DNA of 64,000 nt. It comes from Flagellimonas sp. S3867. GTDB lineage: Bacteria > Bacteroidota > Bacteroidia > Flavobacteriales > Flavobacteriaceae. The notes below the pieces were generated by a model. It saw only the letters and a list, made by a program, of their open reading frames with translations. It was not told where the DNA came from and did no database searches. Where the stretch lies: contig NZ_JACVMN010000002.1 of assembly GCF_014698935.1 (NCBI RefSeq), positions 744,001 through 808,000 on the forward strand, read 5' to 3'. Positions 1 through 8,695 of this stretch are shown in pieces (the stretch's first letter is position 1; the number at the start of each line of letters is the position of its first letter). The position numbers were made by a program, and so were the translations under genes.

Positions 1-2640
1 GCCAACGGTTGGGATTCTAAGGATTATACTATTAGAAGCTTTCGCACACCCTCCGTTGTCGATTTTAAGATGAACTTTGTTTACCCGAAATATCTTCGGC
101 GAATTTCCGATATGATAACTGGCACGGGTAATGCAGTTGTTCCCGAAGGAACAAAAGTTATATGGGAGATAGAGGGTCAAAATGTTGATGAAATTAAAAT
201 GACATTGACCGACACCACAATTGCTTTCGTTAAAAATGAGAATAGCTTTATAAATAGCAACCATGTTTATAATAATTTCTCGTATGAGTTGAGCACTTCA
301 AACACAAATGTTAAGGACTTTGAAAGATTGGGTTATCAATTGGAAGTGATCAAGGATGCATTCCCAGTTGTTGAGGTGGAGCAGATTTTGGATTCGATTA
401 ACCCGAATCAATCTTTTTTCACCGGACAGGCTTCGGATGATTATAGGGTGAATAAGATTCAAGTTGTTAGCTATCCGCTTGACGATAGGGAAGATGTTCA
501 GAGAATTGTTTTGGAGTCACCAAAAACAAATGTTCACCAGTTTTATTATACGTTTCCTTCTGGATTTAAATTAGAGGATGGAAGAAATTATAAGTTATTT
601 TTTGAAGTTATTGACAATGACGGACTTAGGAATGGTAAGATAACAAAAAGCAGGGTATTTGATGCAACTCTTTTGAATGTTAATCAATTGAAAAACAAGG
701 AGTTAGAGTTTCAAAACAATGTTTTGAATAACCTCGACAAGTCCTTGGAGAAGTACAAGGAGCAACAAGAAACACTTTCCAAAATCAATGATAAACAAAA
801 GGAAGAAAACAGTTTAAACTTTGATGATAAAAATGAGATTAAAGACTTTCTGCACAAGCAGGAAGAACAGGAGCAGCTCATGGAAAAGTTTAGTAGACAG
901 CTAAAAGAAAGTCTAAACAATGAAGAGGGTTCCGAGGAAATGAAGAAAATGCTCCAAGAAAGATTGGAACGTCAAGAATTGGAAGCTAGAAAGAATGAGA
1001 AGCTATTGGAAGAATTAAACAAACTTTCCGAAAAAATCAACAAAGAAGAATTAAAGAAAAAGCTTGAAGAACTTGGGAAGAAACAGAGTTCTGGTGCCAG
1101 GAATTTGGAACAAATTTTGGAGCTTACAAAACGCTACTATGTTACCGAAAAAATGGCTCAACTTTCCAAAGCATTGGAAAAGCTTTCAGAGAAGCAAGAG
1201 GAGCTGTCTAACGATTCAATTGCTAAACAAGAAGAAAAGGAGCAGGAAGAACTAAATAAGGATTTTCAAAAACTGTCCGAAGAAATTGATGAATTAAAAA
1301 AAGATAATGATCGGCTCAAGAAACCTATGGACATAGAGGTTTCAGATAGGCAGCAACAATCTATAAAAAGTGATCAAGAAGATGCATTAAATGAGTTACA
1401 AAAGAAGTCTGATGCTCAAAACTCTGATAAGCAAAGTGGTAATGATGCTAAGAAAGCAGCAGCTCAAAAGCAAAAATCGGCCGCCCAGAAAATGAAAGAA
1501 ATGAGTCAGTCCATGCAACAAAGTGCCATGGGCGGAGGAGGTTCATCTGACACGGAAGATGCTGAAATGTTACGGCAGATTTTGGATAATCTTGTCACTT
1601 TTTCTTTTAAACAAGAAAACTTGTTGGATAATGTGGAGAATGTTGATACTGATATTTCACAGTTTTCCAGAACGGTAAGGGACCAGAAAGAATTGAGACG
1701 CTTATTTGAACACGTTGACGATAGTTTGTTTGCGCTTTCTTTACGAAGGGTTGAGCTGTCGGAGTTTGTCAATGAGCAGATTACTGAGGTGTACTACAAC
1801 ATTGATAAATCCTTGGAAAGTATTGCGGACAATCAAGTATATCAGGGAGCTTCATATCAGCAATATGTGGTTAACGCAACAAATGCTTTGGCTGATTTCC
1901 TGGCCAACGTCCTGGACAATATGCAACAAAGCATGCAATCTGGTCAGGGTAGTGGTCAGGGTGGAGGTGACTTTCAACTTCCGGATATCATACAAGGACA
2001 AGAAGGAATCGGAAAGAAAATGAATAGTCCCGGACAGGGAAAGAATGGTAAACCTAACCAGACAGGAAAGGAGGGCGAAGGCAAGAATGGAGAGTCTGAA
2101 AATGGGAGCAAAGGCGGCGAGAAGGATGCAGAGAGTTCAAATAGCGAAGGCGATGGAAAACAAAATGGTCATGGAAAAAAAGAGGGGAGTCAAGAAGGTG
2201 GCGGCGATGGAGGAAGTAATGAAATGGGTTTGAGTGAAATTTATGAAATCTATAAGGAGCAACAATATTTAAGACAACAACTGGAAAAGCAACTGCAGGA
2301 TATGATTGATAGTGCTGATAGAAACTTGGCCAAAAAGTTGATTAGACAAATGGAGAATTTTGAGAATGACTTATTGGAAAATGGCATTACCCAACGAACA
2401 CAAAGCAAAGCAAATATTATTCAACATCAATTATTGAAACTTAAAAATGCTGCGTTAAAGCAAGGGAAGCAAAAAGAAAGAAAAAGCAACACCAACCTCG
2501 ACAGCTTTACAAATCCAATTATTACCAAACCTGATGTACTTAGGAAACACAGTAATGACATTGAAATATTAAATAGACAAGTATTACCTTTGCGGCAAAA
2601 TTACGATAAGAAGGTAAAGGTTTATTTTAAGAATGATTGA
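1..2640 (+). CDS. DUF4175 family protein (3' part; 5' end outside the window)
   Basis: The reading frame is open from base 1, so the gene begins upstream; about 879 codons are visible. The early visible stretch (PxVxxFxxNFxYPKYLRR, then VPEGTKVIWEI) is the pattern I associate with the Bacteroidota DUF4175 family, large proteins of about 1,100 residues with N-terminal membrane segments (missing here). The middle is a very long charged Glu/Lys/Gln coiled coil. It is followed by a Gln/Gly/Ser/Asn-rich low-complexity stretch (roughly bases 1920-2220) and a short C-terminal helical region. The molecular role of the family is not known to me. The stop overlaps the start of ybeY by 8 bp, so the two are probably co-transcribed. 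Confidence 0.85.
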   Translation, partial: ANGWDSKDYTIRSFRTPSVVDFKMNFVYPKYLRRISDMITGTGNAVVPEGTKVIWEIEGQNVDEIKMTLTDTTIAFVKNENSFINSNHVYNNFSYELSTSNTNVKDFERLGYQLEVIKDAFPVVEVEQILDSINPNQSFFTGQASDDYRVNKIQVVSYPLDDREDVQRIVLESPKTNVHQFYYTFPSGFKLEDGRNYKLFFEVIDNDGLRNGKITKSRVFDATLLNVNQLKNKELEFQNNVLNNLDKSLEKYKEQQETLSKINDKQKEENSLNFDDKNEIKDFLHKQEEQEQLMEKFSRQLKESLNNEEGSEEMKKMLQERLERQELEARKNEKLLEELNKLSEKINKEELKKKLEELGKKQSSGARNLEQILELTKRYYVTEKMAQLSKALEKLSEKQEELSNDSIAKQEEKEQEELNKDFQKLSEEIDELKKDNDRLKKPMDIEVSDRQQQSIKSDQEDALNELQKKSDAQNSDKQSGNDAKKAAAQKQKSAAQKMKEMSQSMQQSAMGGGGSSDTEDAEMLRQILDNLVTFSFKQENLLDNVENVDTDISQFSRTVRDQKELRRLFEHVDDSLFALSLRRVELSEFVNEQITEVYYNIDKSLESIADNQVYQGASYQQYVVNATNALADFLANVLDNMQQSMQSGQGSGQGGGDFQLPDIIQGQEGIGKKMNSPGQGKNGKPNQTGKEGEGKNGESENGSKGGEKDAESSNSEGDGKQNGHGKKEGSQEGGGDGGSNEMGLSEIYEIYKEQQYLRQQLEKQLQDMIDSADRNLAKKLIRQMENFENDLLENGITQRTQSKANIIQHQLLKLKNAALKQGKQKERKSNTNLDSFTNPIITKPDVLRKHSNDIEILNRQVLPLRQNYDKKVKVYFKND

Positions 2641-3052
2641 GTTCCATTTCAAATCGGAGTTTAGTTTAATGGATAAAACGAAATTTTCCGATTGGACAAC
2701 TAGAGTTATTGTTTCAGAGGGTTTTGAAGTTGGACAAATAGACTACATATTTTGCTCGGATGATTATCTATTGAACATCAATCAGGAGTATTTAAAGCAC
2801 GACACATTTACTGACATTATCACTTTTGACTACTCCGGTGGGAGTGTCATTTCGGGAGATGTTTTTATCTCAGTGGACAGGGTAAGCGAAAATGCAGTGA
2901 CTTATAAAGTTGAGTTTAAAGAAGAACTTTTGCGCGTGATGTGCCATGGGGTTTTGCATCTAATGGGGTATGGAGATAAGCAGGAGGACGAGCAGAAAGT
3001 TATGCGCAAGAAAGAGGATGAAAAGATAAAATTGTTCCACGTGGAACCATAG
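2633..3052 (+). CDS. ybeY: Endoribonuclease YbeY (rRNA maturation/quality control)
   Basis: A 139-residue member of the UPF0054/YbeY family, a metal-dependent RNase acting in 16S rRNA 3' processing and ribosome quality control. The signature region reads HGVLHLMGYGDKQEDE. His105 and His109 are present, but the third metal-binding His of the textbook H-x3-H-x5-H motif is Asp115. Bacteroidota YbeY proteins commonly have GYxDK here, so I read this as a clade variant rather than a dead enzyme. The start overlaps the DUF4175 stop and the stop lies 2 bp before mnmG, so the three genes look like one operon. The last codons (Leu-Phe-His-Val-Glu-Pro) encode a parS-like palindrome. Confidence 0.93.
   Translation: MIEFHFKSEFSLMDKTKFSDWTTRVIVSEGFEVGQIDYIFCSDDYLLNINQEYLKHDTFTDIITFDYSGGSVISGDVFISVDRVSENAVTYKVEFKEELLRVMCHGVLHLMGYGDKQEDEQKVMRKKEDEKIKLFHVEP
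3033..3048. promoter_or_regulatory. parS-like palindrome, copy 1 (inside the ybeY 3' end)
   Basis: The sequence TGTTCCACGTGGAACC contains the perfect 14-bp palindrome GTTCCACGTGGAAC (3034-3047). It differs from the 16-bp parS form TGTTCCACGTGGAACA only at the last base. parS sites are bound by the chromosome-partition CTPase ParB and cluster near the replication origin. The site lies in coding sequence, at the last codons of ybeY. Confidence 0.8.
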
Positions 3053-3054
3053 TT

Positions 3055-4923
3055 ATGTTTGAAAAGGAGTATGATGTAATAGTTGTTGGAGGTGGGCATG
3101 CTGGCGCGGAGGCAACAGCGGCTGCTGCCAATATGGGGTCAAAAACCCTACTGGTTACAATGAACCTGCAAACCATTGGACAAATGTCCTGTAATCCTGC
3201 AATGGGCGGAATTGCAAAAGGGCAAATTGTTCGTGAGATAGACGCTCTTGGCGGCTATAGTGGAATCATAACGGACAAGTCTGCCATTCAGTTTAAGATG
3301 CTGAACAAATCTAAGGGACCTGCTATGTGGAGCCCTAGGGCACAGAACGACAGAATGCGTTTTGCTGAGGAATGGCGTTTGGCTTTGGAAAATACACCAA
3401 ATGCCGATTTCTATCAAGAGATGGTTTCAGGCTTATTGGTGGAAAGGGATAAGGTTGTTGGAGTTAGAACTTCGCTTGGAATTGATATTCGAGCCAAAGC
3501 TGTTGTTCTCACAAACGGCACTTTTTTAAACGGGCTTATCCATATTGGAGAAAAACAATTTGGCGGAGGAAGGGCAGGTGAGAAAGCAGCAACAGGAATC
3601 ACAGAACAGTTGGTTGATTTTGGCTTTGATAGTGGTAGAATGAAAACAGGAACGCCTCCACGAGTGGACGGAAGATCATTGGATTATTCCAAGATGATTC
3701 CTCAACCAGGTGATGCTAATCCAGATAAGTTTTCATATTTGAAAACACCTGTTTTACAAACCCAACGAGATTGTCATATGACACACACAAGTGCGTTGGT
3801 TCATGATGTGTTGCGTGAGGGGTTTGACCGCTCTCCAATGTTCAATGGAAGAATTCAAAGTATTGGACCTCGTTATTGCCCCTCTATAGAGGATAAGATT
3901 AACCGCTTTTCGGAAAAGGATTCCCACCAGATTTTTGTTGAACCCGAAGGATGGCATACTGTGGAAGTGTATGTAAATGGATTTTCCACTTCCCTACCTG
4001 AAGATGTTCAATACAAAGCCTTGAAATCTGTTAAGGGTTTTGAGAGCGTAAAATTCTTTAGGCCCGGTTATGCAATTGAGTATGATTATTTCCCCCCAAC
4101 ACAATTAAAGCACACCCTGGAAACTAAGTTGATCAATAACTTGTATTTTGCTGGTCAAATTAATGGCACAACAGGGTATGAAGAAGCAGCTTCCCAAGGT
4201 TTGATGGCCGGCATCAATGCCCATTTAAAGATTAGTGAAAAGGAGTCATTCATTTTGAAGAGGGACGAAGCGTACATTGGAGTTCTTATTGATGATTTAA
4301 TTACAAAAGGAACTGAAGAGCCTTATAGGATGTTTACTTCCAGAGCCGAGTATAGAACATTGCTTCGGCAAGACAATGCGGATTTAAGGTTGACCCCAAA
4401 AAGTTTTGACCTTGGTTTAGCCACGAAAGAGCGCATGAACCTGATGGAAGAGAAGCAAGAGAAATCAGATAAGTTTGTTGAGTTTTTTAGAAAAACGAGT
4501 TTTGTGCCGGATGAAATTAACCCAATATTGGAATCTGTTTCATCGTCTACTGTAAAACAGTCCGACAAACTCTTCAAGGTATTTTCCAGGCCGAAGGTGA
4601 CCATGAACCATATGTTGAGTTTAGATTCAGTATCAAAATTTGTCAAGGAAAACGAATTTAATACTGAGGTTTTGGAGCAAGCTGAAATTCAGGTAAAATA
4701 CGCTGGTTACATTGAAAAGGAAAAAAATAATGCAGATAAGCTGCATAGACTTGAAAATGTAAAGATTCCTGAAAACTTTGACTATTCTAAACTTAAATCC
4801 CTTTCCTATGAAGCAAGAGAAAAGTTGGAAGCAATAAAACCGGTTACTATTTCTCAAGCTTCTCGAATAAGCGGAGTGTCGCCATCTGACGTTAGTGTGT
4901 TGCTGGTTTTTTTAGGACGGTAG
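3055..4923 (+). CDS. mnmG: tRNA uridine-5-carboxymethylaminomethyl(34) synthesis enzyme MnmG (GidA)
   Basis: This 622-residue protein has the family's usual length. With MnmE it installs the cmnm5 group on wobble U34 of certain tRNAs, using FAD, NADH and methylene-tetrahydrofolate. The FAD-binding dinucleotide fold is at residues 8-20 (VIVVGGGHAGAEA), followed by QIGQMSCNPAMGG-type and GPRYCPSIEDK signatures containing the conserved cysteines. The C-terminal domain ends SRISGVSPSDVSVLLVFL, typical of the family. The ATG lies 2 bp after the ybeY stop. The gene is framed by two parS-like palindromes. In many bacteria gidA lies close to oriC, which agrees with them. Confidence 0.97.
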   Translation: MFEKEYDVIVVGGGHAGAEATAAAANMGSKTLLVTMNLQTIGQMSCNPAMGGIAKGQIVREIDALGGYSGIITDKSAIQFKMLNKSKGPAMWSPRAQNDRMRFAEEWRLALENTPNADFYQEMVSGLLVERDKVVGVRTSLGIDIRAKAVVLTNGTFLNGLIHIGEKQFGGGRAGEKAATGITEQLVDFGFDSGRMKTGTPPRVDGRSLDYSKMIPQPGDANPDKFSYLKTPVLQTQRDCHMTHTSALVHDVLREGFDRSPMFNGRIQSIGPRYCPSIEDKINRFSEKDSHQIFVEPEGWHTVEVYVNGFSTSLPEDVQYKALKSVKGFESVKFFRPGYAIEYDYFPPTQLKHTLETKLINNLYFAGQINGTTGYEEAASQGLMAGINAHLKISEKESFILKRDEAYIGVLIDDLITKGTEEPYRMFTSRAEYRTLLRQDNADLRLTPKSFDLGLATKERMNLMEEKQEKSDKFVEFFRKTSFVPDEINPILESVSSSTVKQSDKLFKVFSRPKVTMNHMLSLDSVSKFVKENEFNTEVLEQAEIQVKYAGYIEKEKNNADKLHRLENVKIPENFDYSKLKSLSYEAREKLEAIKPVTISQASRISGVSPSDVSVLLVFLGR

Positions 4924-4931
4924 GTATTTTT

Positions 4932-4947
4932 TGTTCCACGTGGAACA
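4932..4947. promoter_or_regulatory. parS-like palindrome, copy 2 (perfect 16-mer after mnmG)
   Basis: TGTTCCACGTGGAACA is a perfect 16-bp palindrome, 8 bp after the mnmG stop. It is identical to the parS core as I recall it from pseudomonads and one base from the Bacillus form TGTTCCACGTGAAACA. It shares 15 of 16 bases with the copy at 3033, placing two ParB-type sites 1.9 kb apart around mnmG. Confidence 0.88.
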
Positions 4948-5035
4948 TTGGTTTTGTTTCTTTCCAGATTTTTGATTAGAGCTTTTGAAGTATCTTACGC
5001 CTTCAAAAAGGAATATTTGAATACTATCAACCATA

Positions 5036-5866
5036 ATGAAGTTGTTTTTACAAACTAAAGACTTTTCGGTTTCAAAAGAAGACTTTCAATTGCTTTTGGA
5101 TGCTGAGCTGGAAATGTTGGTCACTCATCCACAACCAACCGATATAGCTTCTTACTACGATAGTGAAGCTTACATTTCGCATACAGATTCCAAGGCCTCA
5201 CTTACGGATAGGTTGTACCATTGGGTTAAACGGTACAACATCAACAAAAAAATTCAACTTGTTGAAAATCAAATAGTTAATTCAAAAAAGCTATTAGATT
5301 TTGGAGCTGGAACAGGAGATTTTTTGATTGAATCACAAGCTAAAGGATTTAAAGTCAGTGGAATAGAACCCAATACAAGGGCTAGGGCCAATGCAGCAAA
5401 TAAGGGAATACAATTATTTAAGGACACCAAGGAAATACAAAATGAAACATTCGATGTAATTACCTTGTGGCATGTACTTGAACATCTGCCTAATCTAGAT
5501 AGTCATGTGAAACAGTTGAATAGTTTGCTCGATTCAGAAGGGGCTTTGGTCATTGCAGTACCCAACTATAGATCATATGACGCAAAACATTATGGTAAAT
5601 ATTGGGCGGCATATGATGTGCCCCGTCATCTATGGCACTTTTCGAAAACATCAATTATTCGACTTTTTGAAAAACAAAACTTGGAAGTGGTAGCCATTAA
5701 GCCGATGATTTTTGATGCATTTTATGTTTCAATTCTTTCCGAAAAATATAAAGGCAACAAACTGTATTTGATCAATGCACTCTTAATTGGGCTTTGGTCG
5801 AACTTCAAAGCGTATTTTTCAAAAGAGTATTCCTCTCTTATCTATGTTATTAAAAAGAAGAAATAG
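5036..5866 (+). CDS. Class I SAM-dependent methyltransferase
   Basis: 276 residues. The SAM-binding motif I is DFGAGTG (88-94), followed by an acidic residue at the end of strand 2 (GIEPNTRARA) and a VITLWHVLEHLPN motif typical of Methyltransf_23 proteins. A later PNYRSYDAKHYGKYWAAYDVP-like block occurs in UbiG-like enzymes acting on lipid or glycan substrates. It follows the second parS-like site by about 90 bp and may be expressed separately from mnmG. The substrate cannot be told from sequence. The C-terminus has a short hydrophobic stretch and a basic tail, possibly membrane-associating. Confidence 0.85.
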   Translation: MKLFLQTKDFSVSKEDFQLLLDAELEMLVTHPQPTDIASYYDSEAYISHTDSKASLTDRLYHWVKRYNINKKIQLVENQIVNSKKLLDFGAGTGDFLIESQAKGFKVSGIEPNTRARANAANKGIQLFKDTKEIQNETFDVITLWHVLEHLPNLDSHVKQLNSLLDSEGALVIAVPNYRSYDAKHYGKYWAAYDVPRHLWHFSKTSIIRLFEKQNLEVVAIKPMIFDAFYVSILSEKYKGNKLYLINALLIGLWSNFKAYFSKEYSSLIYVIKKKK

Positions 5867-6077
5867 GCTTTTTTAAGCGTTTTTGGAGTACTTTTTCAAT
5901 TGTTTCATGGAATTACCTTCTTCAAAAAAGAAAACGGTTACAAGCTAGTTCTCTGCAACCCAACAAAATAAACAGAATTTATTATTTTTTACTTAACCAA
6001 TAAGTATTTTCTATTGGGTGGAAAAAGAGCTTTTGCGATTCCTAAAAAGATAATAACAGTCATTAAAAAAGCTTTTC

Positions 6078-6085
6078 TATTTTTG
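6078..6085 (+). promoter_or_regulatory. Candidate -7 promoter box for ompH
   Basis: TATTTTTG matches the Flavobacterium/Bacteroidota -7 consensus TAnnTTTG and sits 21 bp before the ompH ATG. I see no convincing TTG at -33, so this is a one-box call. The upstream 240 bp (5867-6105) hold no gene. Confidence 0.4.
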
Positions 6086-6105
6086 CGCATCTTTAAACTT
6101 GAGAA

Positions 6106-6615
6106 ATGAAAAAAGGCATAGTATTATTTATAGTTGCTTTGACAGCAGTGGCGTGTCAACAAAACAAGATTGGGTATGTAGACAACGTAAAGTTGATGGA
6201 TGGCTACCAGGAAAAAATCGATATTGAGGCCAAGTTCAAAACCAAAGTGGAAGCTTTGGCCAAAAAAAGGGATAGTATTTCCCAAGCATTCCAACTTGAG
6301 CTTCAGGCATTTCAAACAAAAGCCCAAAAAATGTCGCAGAAAAATGCGCAAGAAGAATATGGCTTGTTGCAACAAAGAGGACAATTTGTTGGTCAACAAC
6401 TGCAACAAGAAGAGCAGCAATTGCAAAATAACAGCCAAACCGAAATGGACTCTTTGGTGAGCAAAGTAAAAGGTGAAATAAAAACCTATGGAGAAGCAAA
6501 TGGCTACACCTATATTTTAGGCGGAGGCGCTGGTGGAGCGGTATTATATGGAAAGGATGCACAAAACCTTACCGATGCGGTCCTTAAAATCTTAAACGAT
6601 AAATACAAAAAATAG
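6106..6615 (+). CDS. OmpH/Skp-family periplasmic chaperone, lipoprotein-type
   Basis: 169 residues. The N-terminus is a lipoprotein signal peptide with the lipid-attachment Cys at residue 17 (LTAVAC). The sequence then starts the OmpH pattern KIGYVDNVKLMDGYQEK, followed by a long Gln/Glu/Lys-rich helical region (residues 40-120) that forms the coiled-coil tentacles in Skp. It ends with a short beta part containing YTYILGGGAGGAVLYG, the usual OmpH C-terminal motif. Skp-type proteins hold unfolded outer-membrane proteins in the periplasm. The gene stands alone between a methyltransferase and a strong terminator. Predicted lipidation differs from soluble E. coli Skp. Confidence 0.9.
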   Translation: MKKGIVLFIVALTAVACQQNKIGYVDNVKLMDGYQEKIDIEAKFKTKVEALAKKRDSISQAFQLELQAFQTKAQKMSQKNAQEEYGLLQQRGQFVGQQLQQEEQQLQNNSQTEMDSLVSKVKGEIKTYGEANGYTYILGGGAGGAVLYGKDAQNLTDAVLKILNDKYKK

Positions 6616-6636
6616 ACTGTATATTGTTGCAAGATT

Positions 6637-6670
6637 AAAAAAGGCCCATTCTTTAGAATGGGCCTTTTTT
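6637..6670. terminator. Bidirectional rho-independent terminator
   Basis: Stem GGCCCATTC (6643-6651), loop TTTA, stem GAATGGGCC (6656-6664), with an A run on the left and a T run on the right. It lies between the convergent ompH and cupin genes and can end transcription from both sides. Confidence 0.93.
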
Positions 6671-6685
6671 AATTATTAGATTCTT

Positions 6686-7036
6686 TTAAAGAATTTCAAC
6701 CTCTTCAGGAACTATGAAGTACAGAACACAACCGGTTTTTGATATGACACCATGTTTAAAGTTTGGAGGTGTGTACAGATAGTCGCCTTGTTTAAGTGTG
6801 GCCCCTTCAATGATACAACTGCCCTCCAAAACAAGCAATTCCTCTCCAGCGGGATGATTATGGTAGGGGTAGCTGGCTCCTTTTTCAAATTTAAGCAAGA
6901 AGCTTGTAGGTCTTCCATCAGGATCAAATCGTAGTGGTTTTATAGATATGCCAGCAGTATTAATGCCTGATTCTTGCAAGGGTTTCCAATCTATGGAATC
7001 TGTTTTCATGATATAATCCTGGATTTTTGTTTTCAT
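6686..7036 (-). CDS. Cupin-domain protein (ChrR-like)
   Basis: 116 residues from the ATG at 7036; a longer open frame to 7123 has no matching N-terminus and is not used. A second ATG at 7009 is possible. A single cupin barrel carries the metal-ligand set His59, His61, Glu65/66 (YHNHPAGEELLVLEG) and His95 (PPNFKHGV), as in ChrR-type and dioxygenase-like small cupins. It probably binds a divalent metal. The substrate is unknown. An AraC-type regulator gene lies about 95 bp upstream on the same strand, so the pair may be linked functionally. A bidirectional terminator lies just downstream. Confidence 0.8.
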   Translation of the reverse strand: MKTKIQDYIMKTDSIDWKPLQESGINTAGISIKPLRFDPDGRPTSFLLKFEKGASYPYHNHPAGEELLVLEGSCIIEGATLKQGDYLYTPPNFKHGVISKTGCVLYFIVPEEVEIL

Positions 7037-7130
7037 GATATTACTTTTTGTTAGAGATAAATAGATGAAACAAAAATGAGACGACTGCCAAAATTTTGGA
7101 ATAGAGAATTCTACGGAATCCATGTAAATT

Positions 7131-7922
7131 TTAAGCGTTAAGTTGCTTTACAAAAGCTTTGGGAGAAATACCCGTATGCCTTTTAAAAAAATTTGAAAAG
7201 TAGAAGGGGTCATTAAAACCAAGACAATGAGAAATTTCCTTTACGGATAAATTTTCGTAGAAAAACAACCTCTTAGCTTCAGAAACTATCAACCCGTGAA
7301 TGATTTGTCGGGCGGTTTTGCCGGCATGTTGTTTAGAAAGCTGGTTCAATTTCCGTTCTGTGGTGATCAGCATGTCAGTATAAAATTTTAAAGGAAGATC
7401 ATGCTTAAAATCAGCTCTGACTAATTCAAGGAATTTTAGAAAAAGGGCAGAGGGCTTCCAAACCTCTCCACCATTTATAATTTTAGAACGGTTTATTTCG
7501 ATCAACAACAATTTGACCCTAGAATGAACGGATTGTTGATATTGATATGGTTTTTCTTCCAGTTCCTTTTCAATAGCATCCATATGCGCGCTAACATTTT
7601 TGTGGTTGATGATGTTAATGACTTCATTTCTATCGAAATGGCAGAAAAGCCCATTTTGAAATATTAGTTCAATATCCACATCGTCCTTGCAGAAAAAATC
7701 TAAGGTGAATTGAATCACGGCCCCCCTTGCATAGGAAGAATTTTTGAATTTATGGAATTGTCCAGAAGTGATTGTGGTGAGCGAATTGGCCCCAATTTCA
7801 AAATTGATACGATCTATTTCCATTTCCATTTTTCCCGTGGAACACCATACCACCAAATATTTTCTAATTCTTCGATGGTCTTTGGGCAGTAGTTCGGAAT
7901 TAAATCGTATGAGTTCAACCAT
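7131..7922 (-). CDS. AraC-family transcriptional regulator
   Basis: 263 residues from the ATG at 7922. The longest frame starts at a TTG (7940), but GGAAGAGGAG lies just upstream of the ATG, an unusually clear Shine-Dalgarno site for this genome. The N-terminal ~150 residues form a cupin-like sensor domain. The C-terminal ~90 residues are the double helix-turn-helix, with LSVKEISHCLGFNDPFYF and FKRHTGISPKAF, both typical of the family. Its ligand and targets are unknown. The nearest candidates are the downstream cupin gene and the upstream methyltransferase and outer-membrane barrel genes, all on the same strand. Confidence 0.88.
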   Translation of the reverse strand: MVELIRFNSELLPKDHRRIRKYLVVWCSTGKMEMEIDRINFEIGANSLTTITSGQFHKFKNSSYARGAVIQFTLDFFCKDDVDIELIFQNGLFCHFDRNEVINIINHKNVSAHMDAIEKELEEKPYQYQQSVHSRVKLLLIEINRSKIINGGEVWKPSALFLKFLELVRADFKHDLPLKFYTDMLITTERKLNQLSKQHAGKTARQIIHGLIVSEAKRLFFYENLSVKEISHCLGFNDPFYFSNFFKRHTGISPKAFVKQLNA

Positions 7923-8013
7923 GGTTTTCTCCTCTTCCAAAAGTAATAATAGTTTTAAATTGGTAGAGGTATGAAGGCTGCCCTGTTTTTAAAAACAGTA
8001 TTATTTGAAATCT

Positions 8014-8655
8014 CTATTTCATGGCCCTTCCTCGAATCTGAGGAATAATGGGAATAAATGGGGAATAGGAATTATATTCTTCCAATACCAAAGAACTAAA
8101 ACCAGCAGATTCCAAAAGTGATTTTGTGTCTCGATTGGTATTGCACCCTTCAAAAAACCAATGCCATGGTTTATGGGTTGCATTTTGAATCAGTTCCAAA
8201 AGTGTATTTTTCCTGGCTTTTACATGCTCAACAAATACAAAAACACCAGAAGGTTTTAATATGCGCTTTATCTGAGCAATACATTTGGCAGGGTCGGAGA
8301 CAGAGCACATAACTAGAGTGCATGCCACAAAATCAACCGAATTATCTGGCAAATCTATAGATTCACCTACGATGGTTTTTATTTCAAGGGTTATCCCATA
8401 TTTCTTGGCACTTTTTTTTAAGTTTTTGTGCATATGGATATTAGGTTCTATGGCAATCAATTTTGTTCCTTTTGCTAGATATCGCATGTTTGCACCTGCT
8501 CCAGGGCCAATTTCTACCACTTTTTCTGGGTGATTCTTGAAAAGCTCTCTTTTTGATTTGCCAAAAAGGTAATCCATATACCCGGAAAGCATTTTGAACA
8601 TCCATGAATTAATAGGCCCTAGAATAGTATTGTTTTTAAAGTCGTTGCTCATCAT
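8014..8655 (-). CDS. SAM-dependent methyltransferase, METTL7/UbiE-like
   Basis: 213 residues. SAM motif I is VVEIGPGAGANMRYL, then LIAIEPNIHMHKN (acidic end of strand 2), VDFVACTLVMCSVSDP (motif II) and ILKPSGVFVFVEH (motif III). This order, with the VMCSV and GGVFVFVEHV signatures, resembles Methyltransf_11 proteins of the METTL7-like group, some of which methylate thiols. It lacks the conserved cysteines expected of the arsenite methyltransferase ArsM. It starts at tandem ATG codons. It sits between the AraC regulator and a large outer-membrane barrel gene, all read leftward. The substrate is unknown. Confidence 0.83.
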   Translation of the reverse strand: MMSNDFKNNTILGPINSWMFKMLSGYMDYLFGKSKRELFKNHPEKVVEIGPGAGANMRYLAKGTKLIAIEPNIHMHKNLKKSAKKYGITLEIKTIVGESIDLPDNSVDFVACTLVMCSVSDPAKCIAQIKRILKPSGVFVFVEHVKARKNTLLELIQNATHKPWHWFFEGCNTNRDTKSLLESAGFSSLVLEEYNSYSPFIPIIPQIRGRAMK

Positions 8656-8695
8656 ACTTTGTTATTTGTGTTAAAACTGTTTGGACATTTGTGGT

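Noticed and set aside
711..920. Minus-strand frame inside the DUF4175 gene
   Set aside because: Mirror of the Lys/Glu-rich coiled coil; Ser/Leu/Phe/Cys-rich shadow without family motifs.
8014..8655. Methyltransferase as arsenite methyltransferase (arsM) partner of arsS
   Set aside because: Lacks the conserved cysteine set of ArsM, looks METTL7-like, and lies 44 kb from arsS.
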